64,000 bases of DNA from an uncultured Propionibacteriaceae bacterium (GCA_945911015.1 CAMDZW010000009.1:1-64000), one strand, 5' to 3'; counted from the first letter of the stretch, positions 1 to 8,813 are shown. Translations and numbers: made by a program. The notes: generated from the sequence alone by a model not told the origin.

Positions 1-72
1 ATCCTGTGCCGACCCCGGATCCTGTGCCGACCCCGGATCCTGTGCCGACCCCGGATCCTGTGCCGACCCCGG
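1..72 (+). repeat. 18-bp tandem repeat, four perfect copies, in coding sequence
   Basis: Four identical copies of ATCCTGTGCCGACCCCGG run from the first base of the window to 72, each coding for PDPVPT. The array probably extends upstream. Perfect identity suggests recent slippage, and because the unit is a multiple of three, copy number can change without breaking the frame. Confidence 0.95.
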
Positions 73-566
73 ACCGGGATTCGCCGTTCGCGCGACCGCC
101 GGTGGAACCGCTGGCTGCGGCACGCCTGTTCCGCGACGACCCGGTGCCTGATCTGCTCGACGCGGTGGTCACCGAGCCGGAGCCGGCCTCCACGCCTGAA
201 CCGACGCCGACGCCGACACCTGAAGCGGCCCCGACCCCTGAACCGACGCCGACACCTGCGCCACGCCGGTTCCTGCCCGGGGCGCCGTTCGTGGCCAAGG
301 AGTACGAGGGACCGATCCGCCCGGCTCGCGCGCTGATTGTCGATGATGTCGACGACCACGAGTTCGACCATCCTGACGAGCCTGAGGACGGCGAGGACGA
401 CCAGGACTGGTACCGCGACCACGGCGGCCGACGTGCCGCCGACGTCGGGCACGACCCGTACCGACATCTGTTCCGGTCAGGTGAGGGGCCAGATTCCGGC
501 GATGGGTCAGGGGCCGGTGAGCCGATGGCTGCTGATGCCCCGCGGCCCAAGCGCGCGCTGGACTGA
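1..566 (+). CDS. C-terminal part of a proline/threonine repeat-rich acidic protein (5' end outside window)
   Basis: The frame is open from the window edge to a TGA at 564-566, so the N-terminus is missing. It begins with PDPVPT hexapeptide repeats, continues through a linker with further TPEPTPTPTP runs, and ends with an acidic stretch (DDVDDHEFDHPDEPEDGEDD) and a basic tail. No folded domain is visible; this looks like the disordered tail of a larger protein. It converges on serC with 17 bases between the stop codons. In mycobacteria the neighbour of serC is sepH, whose product also has a long disordered tail, but I see no SepH signature, so the identity is open. Confidence 0.6.
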   Translation, partial: PVPTPDPVPTPDPVPTPDPVPTPDRDSPFARPPVEPLAAARLFRDDPVPDLLDAVVTEPEPASTPEPTPTPTPEAAPTPEPTPTPAPRRFLPGAPFVAKEYEGPIRPARALIVDDVDDHEFDHPDEPEDGEDDQDWYRDHGGRRAADVGHDPYRHLFRSGEGPDSGDGSGAGEPMAADAPRPKRALD

Positions 567-583
567 GCGATTCCCGTACGGGA

Positions 584-1681
584 TCAGTGCTGGAGCACCC
601 AGTCGATGCACTCGCAGAGGGCTTCGATGTCGGCCGGCTCGACGGTCGGATACATCCCGATGCGGAGTTGGTTGCGGCCGAGTTTGCGATAGGGCTCGGT
701 GTCGACGATGCCGTTGGCGCGCAGGGTGGCCGCGATCGCGGCTGCATCGACGGACTCGACGAAGTCGATGGTGCCGACCACGGGAGAACGGAAGTCAGGG
801 GCGACGAACGGGTTCGCGACCGACAGATCCTCGGCCCACCCGTAGAGGGCGGCCGCGGACCGTGCCGAACGGCCCGCCGCAAAGGACAGACCGCCGTTCT
901 CGTTCATCCAGTCGACCTGTTCGGCCAACAGCCACAAGGTGGCGATTGCGGGGGTGTTGAGGGTCTGGTGTTTACGGGAGTTCTCGATCGCGATCTGCAG
1001 CGACAACGAGTCGGGGATCCACCGGTCAGTGGTTGCGATCTGGCCGATCCGTTCGGCCGCGGCCGGTGACATCAGGGCCAACCACAGACCACCGTCGGAG
1101 CCCAGACACTTCTGCGGCGCAAAGTAGTAGACGTCGACCTGGGACAGATCGAGCTCAACACCCCCAGCAGCCGAGGTCCCGTCGATGACGGTCAGGCCGT
1201 CACCGAGGCGGCGGATCGGTGCCAGCGCACCGGTTGAGGTCTCGTTGTGGGCCCACGCGAAGACATCGGCTTCGGCCTGCGGGTCAGGCAACGCCACTGA
1301 GCCCGGGTCGGCCGACACAACGGCTGGCTCGGCCAGGTGCGGTGCGCGCCGGACCGCGGCGGCGAACTTCGAGGAGAACTCGCCGAACACCCCATGTGCG
1401 CTGCGTTCGCGGATCAGCGAGGAGATCGCGGCATCCCAGAACAGGGTTGAACCGCCGTTGCCGAGCACGACCTCGTACCCCTGTGGCAGATCGAACAGTG
1501 CAGCGAGTCCCTCCTGCACGCGCTGCACCAGACCGAGCACGGGTGGCTGTCGGTGTGAGGTGCCGAGCACATGGCGGCCGGGGCCGGCGAGAGAGTCGAT
1601 GGCAGCATCACGGATGCGGGCCGGACCACTGCCGAATCGACCGTCAGTCGGGAGCAGTTCTGAGGGGATCTGGGGCGTCAC
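584..1681 (-). CDS. serC: Phosphoserine aminotransferase
   Basis: PLP-dependent transaminase that makes 3-phosphoserine from 3-phosphohydroxypyruvate and glutamate in cytosolic serine synthesis; in organisms with the DXP-dependent B6 route it also makes 4-phosphohydroxythreonine. The protein is 365 residues. The N-terminal DGRFGSGPARIR is typical of the actinobacterial type, YYFAPQKCLGSDGG carries the PLP-binding lysine, and GNGGSTLFWDAA is the cofactor phosphate region. I chose the GTG at 1681 because TAGCCT (1689-1694) lies exactly 7 bases upstream, as at other starts here, and because it gives a family-like N-terminus. An ATG at 1714 would add 11 unconserved residues. It is divergent from pdxH. 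Confidence 0.92.
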   Translation of the reverse strand: MTPQIPSELLPTDGRFGSGPARIRDAAIDSLAGPGRHVLGTSHRQPPVLGLVQRVQEGLAALFDLPQGYEVVLGNGGSTLFWDAAISSLIRERSAHGVFGEFSSKFAAAVRRAPHLAEPAVVSADPGSVALPDPQAEADVFAWAHNETSTGALAPIRRLGDGLTVIDGTSAAGGVELDLSQVDVYYFAPQKCLGSDGGLWLALMSPAAAERIGQIATTDRWIPDSLSLQIAIENSRKHQTLNTPAIATLWLLAEQVDWMNENGGLSFAAGRSARSAAALYGWAEDLSVANPFVAPDFRSPVVGTIDFVESVDAAAIAATLRANGIVDTEPYRKLGRNQLRIGMYPTVEPADIEALCECIDWVLQH

Positions 1682-1736
1682 AGGCGACAGGCTAGCCCGA
1701 TGTGGCGGGCCCATCCGGCGGTGGCACGATGGTGGG

Positions 1737-2420
1737 ATGACCAGCCCAGAACTGTCCTCGGCACTGTCCTCGGACCGGGTCGATTACCGAGCCGGCTCGC
1801 TTGATGAGAACTCGGTCCCCGCCGACCCGATGGTCCTGTTCGACCAGTGGCTCGCTGACGCTTTCACCGTACGGGATCAGCTGGCGTCTGCTGCGGGGTC
1901 GCTGGGGGTGGTGCTGCTCGAGCCGACCGCGATGACGGTCTCGACTCTGTCGACCGACGGGAGTCGGCCGCGGTCCCGGACGGTGTTGTTGAAGGAACGC
2001 ACCGCTGACGGGTTCGTCTTCTTCACCAACCATGATTCGGCCAAGGGGCAGGAGATCCTGGCGCATCCTCAGCTTGCGCTGCAGTTCGTCTGGACCCCGT
2101 TGCAGCGCCAGGTCCGGGTCGAGGGCACTGCCACACCCGTCGACCGGTCGATTTCCGAGGAGTACTTCGCAACTCGCCCCCGCGGATCACAGCTGGGCGC
2201 TTGGGCGTCGCCGCAGTCGAGTGTGGTCACCACCGCCGAGCTCACCGGTCGATTTGCCGAGGTGGAGGCCAGGTTCGCCGACCAGGCGGTGCCGTGCCCG
2301 CCGCACTGGGGCGGGTTTGTCGTGGCCTGGGACCGGATCGAGTTCTGGCAGGGGAGGCCGTCACGGATGCATGACCGGCTGGTCCATGACCGTACGGGAT
2401 GGGCTCGGCTCGCACCCTGA
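1737..2420 (+). CDS. pdxH: Pyridoxamine/pyridoxine 5'-phosphate oxidase
   Basis: FMN-dependent enzyme that oxidises pyridoxine or pyridoxamine phosphate to PLP, 227 residues. SRTVLLKERTADGFVFFTNH is the FMN-binding strand region, and the C-terminal dimerisation segment runs from IEFWQGRPSRMHDRLVH to the end. The ATG at 1737 gives the usual family length; the frame is open far upstream but that part is antisense to serC. The divergent serC/pdxH pair, with only 55 bases between starts, joins a PLP-requiring enzyme with the last step of PLP synthesis. Confidence 0.92.
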   Translation: MTSPELSSALSSDRVDYRAGSLDENSVPADPMVLFDQWLADAFTVRDQLASAAGSLGVVLLEPTAMTVSTLSTDGSRPRSRTVLLKERTADGFVFFTNHDSAKGQEILAHPQLALQFVWTPLQRQVRVEGTATPVDRSISEEYFATRPRGSQLGAWASPQSSVVTTAELTGRFAEVEARFADQAVPCPPHWGGFVVAWDRIEFWQGRPSRMHDRLVHDRTGWARLAP

Positions 2421-2470
2421 TGCGAGCGGTGTTCAGTCCTGCGATCGATGGGGCTTTGTCCGTCCCTGCG

Positions 2471-3217
2471 CTATCGCAGTCTGGCTTGATCGTTCAGTGC
2501 AATCCGGACCGCATGCACCTGGTCGACGAAGTCTTGCAGCGTCCGCAACCGAGGCTCGCCGACCTGGTGGATGATCGGCGGCTGCCACAGCGCGGCGATG
2601 CTTGTCAGTCGTGGGTCGGCCAAGATCTTTTCGCACATCTCACGATCTCCGCCACACCGCAGGGCCACCATTTCGGTCCGACTCGGCGCGACTCCGCGAC
2701 CGGCTTCGGCGGCTTCGCTGGCAAATCCGGCCAACACTTCGTCAAGCCCGTCAACCAAAACCTTGACAGCATCATCGGCGGCACGATCACCAGCTTTGTC
2801 GGCCTGGTTGGCCCGGCGTCGGGCATATCGCTGCTGGGACCAGCCGCCGGCCTTGGTCCGACCCTGCACATAGCTGGAGCCGACCTTGGAGCGGACCAGC
2901 CGGTTGCCATGGAAGATCCCGGCGGCATGCCCACCGCGGCGGGCCAGCAGGACACCGACAAGTCGGTCGACGGCCATGTGCTCCAGCATCGCCACCACCG
3001 GGTCCCCGACCGTCCGCCCTGCCGCAATGGGCCCGTACGGGGTGCGGATCACTGCCACCGCACCGTCGGGTGAACACAGCGTGACCTCGTCGCCGGACAG
3101 AGCTGTTTCGGGCTCGCCGTGGTGGAGGGCGAAGTTGTCGACCCATCGACCGAGTCGGTCGCGCGGGACCTGAACGGTCGCCGCGCCGACATCGGGACGT
3201 GGTCGGGGCGAGGGCAT
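2471..3217 (-). CDS. acVLRF1-family peptidyl-tRNA hydrolase / release-factor-like protein
   Basis: This 248-residue protein contains KAGGWSQQRYARRR, the hallmark of the actinobacterial Vms1/ANKZF1-like release factor 1 group. In that family the conserved glutamine acts like the GGQ glutamine of release factors to free nascent chains from tRNA on stalled 60S/50S subunits. The N-terminal half is an eRF1-like alpha/beta fold; a helical arginine-rich segment follows the motif. The ATG at 3217 is preferred over an upstream GTG at 3247 because TAGGCT (3225-3230) lies 7 bases before it. It converges on pdxH. The family call is firm from the motif; the ribosome-rescue role is known from the family, not shown here. 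Confidence 0.8.
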   Translation of the reverse strand: MPSPRPRPDVGAATVQVPRDRLGRWVDNFALHHGEPETALSGDEVTLCSPDGAVAVIRTPYGPIAAGRTVGDPVVAMLEHMAVDRLVGVLLARRGGHAAGIFHGNRLVRSKVGSSYVQGRTKAGGWSQQRYARRRANQADKAGDRAADDAVKVLVDGLDEVLAGFASEAAEAGRGVAPSRTEMVALRCGGDREMCEKILADPRLTSIAALWQPPIIHQVGEPRLRTLQDFVDQVHAVRIALNDQARLR

Positions 3218-3371
3218 GCCCAGCAGCCTATGTGGCCCTCTCGCCACGGCAGGCGGTCAACAGGTGACCCCATGGTGTCGAACAGATGACATCTCCTGTC
3301 ATCCCACCCGAGCATGATCCTCAGTCGGACCGGCCACACCGACCGGGTCAACCTCTGGCAGACTCGACCCC

Positions 3372-4259
3372 GTGACTTTCTTTGTTGAGGACGAGATCGC
3401 TTCCCAGCCCGACTGCTGGCAGCGTGCCATTGCTCTGGCCCCCGAGGTCGCCGACCGACTCCCGCAGGCAGGTGAGCGCGTCGCCTTCGTCGGCTGCGGC
3501 ACCTCCTGGTTCATGGCCCAGGTCGCCGCGGCATGGTGGGAGGGCTCGGGCAAGGGCGAGGCCGATGCTTGGACTGCCGACGAGTTCGCCCACACCCGCA
3601 CGTACGACCGGGTCGTCGCGATCACCCGCTCCGGCACCACGACGGAGGTGATCGAGGTCCTCAAACAGCTCGGCGACGGGGTGACCACCACCGTCCTGCT
3701 GGGCGCTCAGGACACTCCGGCCCACGCGGCCGCCACCCACACCGTCGACCTGTCCTTCGCTGATGAGCAGTCCGTGGTGCAGACCCGCTTCGCCACCACC
3801 GTGCTGGCCCTGCTGCGCACCCACATCCTCGGCGACACCGACACCCTGGTGGCCGCCGCCCGTGAAGCTCTGGCCATCGAGCTGCCCGATGCCTGGGTGA
3901 CTGCGGAGCAGGTCACCTTCGTCGGGCGTCACTGGACCGTTGGTCTGGCCAACGAGGCCGCCTTGAAGTTCCGTGAGTCGTCGAGCTCATGGGCCGAGTC
4001 CTACCCGGCTCTGGACTACCGCCACGGGCCGATCAGCATCGCCGCCCCCAACCGGCTGGTGTGGTGTTTCGGTCCGGCACCCGAGGGCCTGGGCAAGCAG
4101 GTCGAGGCGACCGGCGCGACCTTCATCGACCATGACCTCGACGGTCTGGCTGACCTGGTTGCTGCTCAGCGTCTGGCGATCGCCCGCGCGATCCGGCTCG
4201 GTCTGAACCCGGACCAGCCGCGAAACCTGACCCGGTCGGTCGTCCTCGACGAATCGTGA
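3372..4259 (+). CDS. SIS-domain sugar isomerase/deaminase (AgaS-like)
   Basis: A 295-residue protein with two SIS sugar-phosphate-binding halves but no glutaminase domain, so not a full GlmS. Motifs: VGCGTSWFMAQ and TRSGTTTEV in the first half, LKFRESSSSWAESYPALDYRHGP in two overlapping parts of the second (phosphate loop and substrate histidine), ending RNLTRSVVL. In its operon (ROK kinase, NagA-type deacetylase, class II aldolase) the likely role is deamination/isomerisation of glucosamine-6-P or galactosamine-6-P after deacetylation. The aldolase partner argues for the galactosamine branch (AgaS). GTG start; its stop overlaps the next start in GTGA. Confidence 0.8.
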   Translation: MTFFVEDEIASQPDCWQRAIALAPEVADRLPQAGERVAFVGCGTSWFMAQVAAAWWEGSGKGEADAWTADEFAHTRTYDRVVAITRSGTTTEVIEVLKQLGDGVTTTVLLGAQDTPAHAAATHTVDLSFADEQSVVQTRFATTVLALLRTHILGDTDTLVAAAREALAIELPDAWVTAEQVTFVGRHWTVGLANEAALKFRESSSSWAESYPALDYRHGPISIAAPNRLVWCFGPAPEGLGKQVEATGATFIDHDLDGLADLVAAQRLAIARAIRLGLNPDQPRNLTRSVVLDES

Positions 4260-5272
4260 GCGACGCACAACCGGTGACTCAAGACACGGTGGCTCCTGAC
4301 AAGGGGACTCCTGAAAAGGGGACTCCTGAAAAGGGGACTCCTGAAAAGGGGACTCCTGAAACGGTGATCGCCGCCGACCTCGGGGGCACCTTCACCAAGT
4401 TTGGTGAAGTCACCGCCGACGGGACCCTGGTGCGTACTGAGTCCGAGCCGACTCCGGTCGAGCGGGGCGCCACCGGACTGGTGGAGTGGCTCGCCGAGCA
4501 GATCACCAGCCGAGCCTCCTCGGCCGGTGTTGACCGGTTCGGTGTGGCAGTGCCGGGCATCGTTGACGAACGTCGCGGCGTGGTCGTCTACGCCCCCAAT
4601 GTCGGCTGGAAGGATCTTCGGCTGTCCGAACTCCTGCAGCAACTGACCGGGCTCGACGGCACCGTCACCCATGATGTGCGGGCCGGTGGTCGCGCCGAGT
4701 GGCGGGTCGGGGCCGGTGTCGGGGCCGACAATCTGATGGTGGTCCCGATCGGCACCGGTGTGGCGGCCGCAGTCGTTGTCGACGGCCGGATGTTGGTGGC
4801 CGACGGCTATGCCGGCGAGATCGGCCACATTCCGGTCCCGGCAGCCGGTGACACCACCTGTGCCTGTGGCCAGATCGGTTGTCTGGAAACGGTCGCCTCC
4901 GGTCCCGGACTGCGCAAGCTCTACCAGGCCCGGACCGGGATCGAGCTGGCTGACGTGCCGTCGGCCGAACAGCTCGGCACCTCGGCCCGCGAGGGAGACA
5001 AGAAGGTGTTGCGGGTCGTTGAGACCGCCGCGCTTGCCCTGGCCCAGGCGCTGCGTCTGGGCATCACCCTGTACGGCAGCGAACGTGTCGTCATCGGTGG
5101 CGGCGTCTCCGGTCTGTTCGACGTCTTCGCCCCGATGGTCGAGAAGAATCTCGACCAGATGATGACCTTCCAACGTCGTCCCACCCTGGTACGGGCCCAG
5201 CTCGGCTCCCGCGCGGGTGTGGTCGGCGCCGGTCTGACCGCCTGGGAACAGCGACTGGGGGAGAACCAATGA
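4256..5272 (+). CDS. ROK-family sugar kinase
   Basis: A 338-residue ROK kinase with the ATP phosphate loop DLGGTFTK near residue 40, the substrate loop TGVAAAVVVDGRM, and the zinc motif GHIPVPAAG...CACGQIGCLE. There is no N-terminal helix-turn-helix, so it is a kinase, not a NagC-type repressor. The first 36 residues are an unusual low-complexity leader with four GTPEK repeats, absent from ordinary ROK kinases. By context it probably phosphorylates an N-acetylhexosamine for the deacetylase encoded next. It overlaps both neighbours by four bases (GTGA and ATGA), so translation is probably coupled. Confidence 0.85.
   Translation: MSDAQPVTQDTVAPDKGTPEKGTPEKGTPEKGTPETVIAADLGGTFTKFGEVTADGTLVRTESEPTPVERGATGLVEWLAEQITSRASSAGVDRFGVAVPGIVDERRGVVVYAPNVGWKDLRLSELLQQLTGLDGTVTHDVRAGGRAEWRVGAGVGADNLMVVPIGTGVAAAVVVDGRMLVADGYAGEIGHIPVPAAGDTTCACGQIGCLETVASGPGLRKLYQARTGIELADVPSAEQLGTSAREGDKKVLRVVETAALALAQALRLGITLYGSERVVIGGGVSGLFDVFAPMVEKNLDQMMTFQRRPTLVRAQLGSRAGVVGAGLTAWEQRLGENQ
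4301..4360 (+). repeat. 15-bp tandem repeat, four perfect copies, in the ROK kinase leader
   Basis: Four identical copies of AAGGGGACTCCTGAA, each coding for KGTPE, lie between the start codon and the ATP-binding loop of the kinase. The unit preserves the frame, so the array can vary in length; the catalytic domain begins directly after it. Confidence 0.95.
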
Positions 5273-6405
5273 GCTCGTACGAGTCAGCTCACGTGGTGTG
5301 GCCTGACGGCACCCTCAGTCCGGGCCGGGTCAGCATCGATGGCGACCGCATCGTCGCCGCCACACCACTGGCCACGGTTGGTCCCGGGGCTGTCGACGGC
5401 ATCCTCGCCCCGGGCTATGTGGACACCCATGTCCATGCCGGCGGGGGAGGGGACTTCGCCTCGACCGACCTCGAGCAGGTCATGCTCGCCCGCGACTTCC
5501 ACCGCAGTCAGGGCACCACCGGCATCATCGCCAGCATCGTCACCGACACCGTGGACCAGATCCTGGCCGAGACCCGCCTCCTGGCCGAGCTGTGTGATGC
5601 CGCAGAGTTCGACGGGATCCATCTGGAGACGCCGTTTTTGTCGACCCACCGCTGCGGGGCCCATCCGCCGGCCCTGCTGCGTGACCCGGATCCGGCCACC
5701 GTGGAACGACTCCTCGAAGCTGGCCGCGAACATTTGGCGATGATCACCATCGCCCCCGAGCTTCCCGGCGCCCTCGACGCGATCGATCGTTTCGTCGCCG
5801 CAGGAGTCACGGTGGCGGTCGGCCACACCGCCGGAGACTCCGCCATCACGCAGCAGGCTCTGGGCCATGGCGCGACCGTGGCCACGCACCTGTTCAATGC
5901 GATGAACCCGATCCATCATCGCAACCCGGGCCCGGTGCCCGTCCTGCTCACCGACGACCGCGTCGCGGTCGAGCTGGTCTGCGACGGCCACCACCTGGCC
6001 GGCGAGGTGATCACCATGGCGATCGAGACCGCAGGTCTGGACCGTACGGTGTTGGTCACCGATGCGATGTCGGCGGCCGGTCTGCCCGACGGCGACTACC
6101 GACTCGGGACTCTCCAGGTCCGGGTCACCGCTGGCAGGGCAACCCTGGTCAACGCCGACGGCAGCGAGGGGTCCATCGCCGGCTCCACGCTGACCCTGGC
6201 CCAAGCCGTACGAAATGTGGTCTCGTTCACCGGCCGCACCCCGGCCGAGGTGATCGGACTCGCCACTGCGAACCCCGCCAGGATTCACGGACTCACCGAT
6301 CTGGGCCGGATCGAGGCTGGGGCCCGCGCTGACCTGATCGTGCTCGACGACAATCTCCAGGTGACCCGGGTGATGGCCCGTGGTGCCTGGCTCACGGAGG
6401 ACTGA
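5269..6405 (+). CDS. nagA: N-acetylglucosamine/galactosamine-6-phosphate deacetylase
   Basis: Amidohydrolase-superfamily enzyme of 378 residues that removes acetate from an N-acetylhexosamine 6-phosphate. Visible motifs are PGYVDTHVHAGGGG (metal HxH), IHLETPFL with RCGAHPP, GHTAGD, HLFNAMNP and the catalytic TDAMSAAG. The usual HLEGPF reads HLETPF here, a small deviation in the substrate loop. It is the third gene of the amino-sugar operon, coupled by ATGA to the ROK kinase and followed one base later by the aldolase gene. Sequence alone does not separate NagA from AgaA; the aldolase neighbour leans to the galacto epimer. Confidence 0.88.
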   Translation: MSSYESAHVVWPDGTLSPGRVSIDGDRIVAATPLATVGPGAVDGILAPGYVDTHVHAGGGGDFASTDLEQVMLARDFHRSQGTTGIIASIVTDTVDQILAETRLLAELCDAAEFDGIHLETPFLSTHRCGAHPPALLRDPDPATVERLLEAGREHLAMITIAPELPGALDAIDRFVAAGVTVAVGHTAGDSAITQQALGHGATVATHLFNAMNPIHHRNPGPVPVLLTDDRVAVELVCDGHHLAGEVITMAIETAGLDRTVLVTDAMSAAGLPDGDYRLGTLQVRVTAGRATLVNADGSEGSIAGSTLTLAQAVRNVVSFTGRTPAEVIGLATANPARIHGLTDLGRIEAGARADLIVLDDNLQVTRVMARGAWLTED

Positions 6406-6406
6406 G

Positions 6407-7261
6407 ATGACCAGAGCCCGCCTGACCGATCTCCTTGCCGCTGCCCGGGCTGAGAAGGTGGCCGTCGGTGCCTTCAACGTGATCAGCATCGAACATGCCG
6501 AGGCCCTGGTGGCTGGCGCCGAACAGGTCGGTGCCCCGGTCGTGCTGCAGATCTCGGAGAATGCGATCAAGTACCACGGCGCGATCCGCCCGATCACTCT
6601 CGCCACCCAGGCGATTGCCGAGGCCGCCGCCGTGCCGGCTGTGGTGCACCTGGACCACATCACCCGCCGTGACCTGGTCGAGGCCGGGATCGAGCTCGGC
6701 GTCGACTCGATCATGTATGACGCGTCCGTCCTCGACTATGCCGACAATCTGTCCTCGACCGCCGAGGTCGTGCAGGCCTGCCGTGCGCAGGGCATCGACG
6801 TCGAGGCCGAGCTCGGCGAGGTCGGCGGCAAGGACGGGGCCCACGCTCCCGGGGTGCGGACCGATCCGGACGAGGCCGCCGCTTTTGTCGCGGCAACCGG
6901 CGTCGACGCCCTTGCTGTCGCGGTCGGATCATCGCATGCAATGACCGAACGCACCTCGAAGCTCGATCTGGACCTGATCGCCACGCTGGCCGAGAAGGTC
7001 CCGGTGCCGCTGGTGCTCCACGGCTCGTCCGGGGTGGCCGACGACGAGATCGTCCGCGGTGTCCGGGCCGGCATGACCAAGGTCAACATTGCGACCCACC
7101 TCAACAAGGTCTTCACCGGTGTCGTACGGGAGAAGCTGGCCGACCCAGCGCTGGTCGACACCCGCAAGTACCTCGGCCCGGCCCGTGACGCCGTCGCCGA
7201 CGAGGTTGCGCGGCTGCTGACACTGTTGGGCGCGACCACGTTGACTGGCCCCGCGAGATAG
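6407..7261 (+). CDS. Class II fructose/tagatose-bisphosphate aldolase
   Basis: A 284-residue zinc-dependent aldolase of the FbaA/GatY/KbaY family. Motifs include GAFNVISIEHAEA at the N-terminus, VHLDHITRRD (zinc histidine), DASVLDYADN, EAELGEVGGKDGAH, and LHGSSGVADDEI followed by KVNIATHLNKVF (phosphate site). The ATG at 6407 follows GGAGG five bases upstream and sits one base after nagA. Its position in a deacetylase/isomerase operon suggests cleavage of tagatose 1,6-bisphosphate, the end of N-acetylgalactosamine breakdown, rather than glycolysis. No tagatose-6-phosphate kinase is encoded nearby. Confidence 0.85.
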   Translation: MTRARLTDLLAAARAEKVAVGAFNVISIEHAEALVAGAEQVGAPVVLQISENAIKYHGAIRPITLATQAIAEAAAVPAVVHLDHITRRDLVEAGIELGVDSIMYDASVLDYADNLSSTAEVVQACRAQGIDVEAELGEVGGKDGAHAPGVRTDPDEAAAFVAATGVDALAVAVGSSHAMTERTSKLDLDLIATLAEKVPVPLVLHGSSGVADDEIVRGVRAGMTKVNIATHLNKVFTGVVREKLADPALVDTRKYLGPARDAVADEVARLLTLLGATTLTGPAR

Positions 7262-7351
7262 GGTGGCCTTGGCTGGACGGGTGATGCGCCAGCGAGGGCA
7301 GAACGGCAGCGTCGGATGTGATGACGCATCGAGGATGAGGACAGGGACACC

Positions 7352-8044
7352 GTGAGTGAACTGATCGACACCACAGAGATGTATCTCCGCACGATCTTCG
7401 AGCTGGAGGAGGAAGGGATCATCCCCCTTCGCGCCCGGATCGCGGAGCGTCTCCACCAGAGTGGGCCGACGGTGTCGCAGACCGTGGCGCGCATGGAGCG
7501 GGACGGACTGGTGGTGGTCCAGGGGGACCGGCACCTGGAATTGACGCCCGAAGGCCGCACCTTGGCGACCCGGGTGATGCGCAAGCACCGCCTGGTCGAA
7601 CGCCTCCTCATCGATGTGATCGGCCTCGACTGGGAGCTTGTCCACGAGGAGGCCTGTCGGTGGGAGCATGTGGTCTCCGAAAAGGTGGAGGAACGTCTGC
7701 TGACCATCCTCGACAGCCACACCGAGTCGCCCTACGGCAACCCCATCCCGGGCCTGGAAGAGCTCGGTGTCCAGGTTCAGGCCTCGGTCGCCACTCCGGT
7801 CTCGTTGACCCGGGTGATCGGTGACGGGGCGGGGGACAAGCATGCGGTGACCCTGCGTCGCCTCACCGAGGAGATCCAGAAGGACATCGAAACCATGGCT
7901 GTCCTCGAGCAGGCCGGGCTGTTGCCCGGAGCCGAGGTGAAGGTCACCACAGGTGGTCTCGGTGTGCAGTTGCAGGTGGGCGACGGGCCGGTCTGTGAGC
8001 TGAGTCGCGAAGCTGCCGGTCACCTGTTCGTCGACGCCGTCTGA
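7352..8044 (+). CDS. DtxR/IdeR-family metal-dependent repressor
   Basis: A 230-residue regulator with the full three-part DtxR layout: N-terminal winged helix ([18 protein letters not shown]), metal-binding dimerisation domain (KHRLVERLL and [13 protein letters not shown] supply the site 1 and site 2 His, Glu and Cys ligands) and a C-terminal SH3-like domain. Family members bind Fe(II) or Mn(II) and repress iron uptake and storage genes. The length and intact ligands point to an IdeR-type iron regulator. I found no iron-box palindrome in this window, so its targets lie elsewhere. A methyltransferase gene follows 4 bases later. Confidence 0.9.
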   Translation: MSELIDTTEMYLRTIFELEEEGIIPLRARIAERLHQSGPTVSQTVARMERDGLVVVQGDRHLELTPEGRTLATRVMRKHRLVERLLIDVIGLDWELVHEEACRWEHVVSEKVEERLLTILDSHTESPYGNPIPGLEELGVQVQASVATPVSLTRVIGDGAGDKHAVTLRRLTEEIQKDIETMAVLEQAGLLPGAEVKVTTGGLGVQLQVGDGPVCELSREAAGHLFVDAV

Positions 8045-8048
8045 ACCA

Positions 8049-8813
8049 GTGGCTCGTCCGTCGGACTGGTCCGGATATCTGACCGGGTTCCACCGGGACA
8101 GGGCAGGGGCGATCGAGGCTGTCCTGACCAGGAGCCGGGCCGGCGACGACAACCCGTACCGCTGGTTGGCCCGGGCGGTCTCGCCGTCGTCGAATCTGGT
8201 GGTCGACGTCGCCTCCGGTGCCGGACCTGTCGCCCGCGAACTCGCCCAACCGGGCCGGACCGTGGTGAGTGTGGACCGGGCCCATTCCGAGCTGGCGCTC
8301 GTGGGGGAGTCGGGTGTCGCCGTCCAGGGTGATGCGCTGCACCTGCCCTTGGCTTCCGGGGCTGCAGACGTGGTCACCACCTCGATGGGGCTGGCGGTGA
8401 TCACCCCGGCCGCCCAGGTGTTGGCCGAGATGGCGCGCGTGCTCCGGCCGGGCGGGATGGTGGTGCTGTTGGGGCCGTCGGTGCGCCCGACCTCGGCGCG
8501 GGATGCCCGTGAGCTGGCATTGTTGTTTGCGGCGATGCGGGCCCGGATCAGGTTCCCCGGTGTGCTGGAGCGGATCGGCCTGTCGGCCGTGTTGCCTGCG
8601 GTGGGGTTGCGCAAGGTCGAGGACGCCCGGGAGCGTTACCAGTTCACCGTCTCGGGACGCACTGATGCCGAAATGGTCCTCAACGGCATGTATCTGCCCA
8701 ATGCCGATCCCGAACAGATCGCGGCCGGCGTCTCCCACCTGGTCCGCCGCATCTCACGGCTGGGTCCGCTGACCCTGCCAATCCCCATGCGGCGAGTGAT
8801 CGCCATCAAGTAG
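8049..8813 (+). CDS. Class I SAM-dependent methyltransferase
   Basis: A 254-residue cytosolic methyltransferase. Motif I is VVDVASGAGPVAREL, motif II VVSVDRAHSELAL, then GDALHLPLASGAADVVTTS and EMARVLRPGGMVVLLGP, the usual order of the UbiE/COQ5-like fold. The substrate cannot be read from sequence. It starts with GTG four bases after the DtxR stop, so it is co-transcribed with the metal regulator. Confidence 0.75.
   Translation: MARPSDWSGYLTGFHRDRAGAIEAVLTRSRAGDDNPYRWLARAVSPSSNLVVDVASGAGPVARELAQPGRTVVSVDRAHSELALVGESGVAVQGDALHLPLASGAADVVTTSMGLAVITPAAQVLAEMARVLRPGGMVVLLGPSVRPTSARDARELALLFAAMRARIRFPGVLERIGLSAVLPAVGLRKVEDARERYQFTVSGRTDAEMVLNGMYLPNADPEQIAAGVSHLVRRISRLGPLTLPIPMRRVIAIK

Noticed and set aside
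1-72. CRISPR array (also considered at 45770-45837 and 50173-50277)
   Set aside because: Units are directly adjacent without unique spacers, there is no leader, and no cas gene is present.
1185-1736. Upstream extension of pdxH giving a 411-residue protein
   Set aside because: The extra part is antisense to serC and has shadow-like Arg/Pro/Ser composition; family length fits the ATG at 1737.
4256-5272. NagC-like ROK repressor
   Set aside because: There is no helix-turn-helix; the N-terminal extension is low-complexity repeats, and the kinase motifs are intact.
7352-8044. Iron-box operator for the DtxR-type regulator within the window
   Set aside because: No TTAGGTTAG-like palindrome was seen upstream of any gene here.
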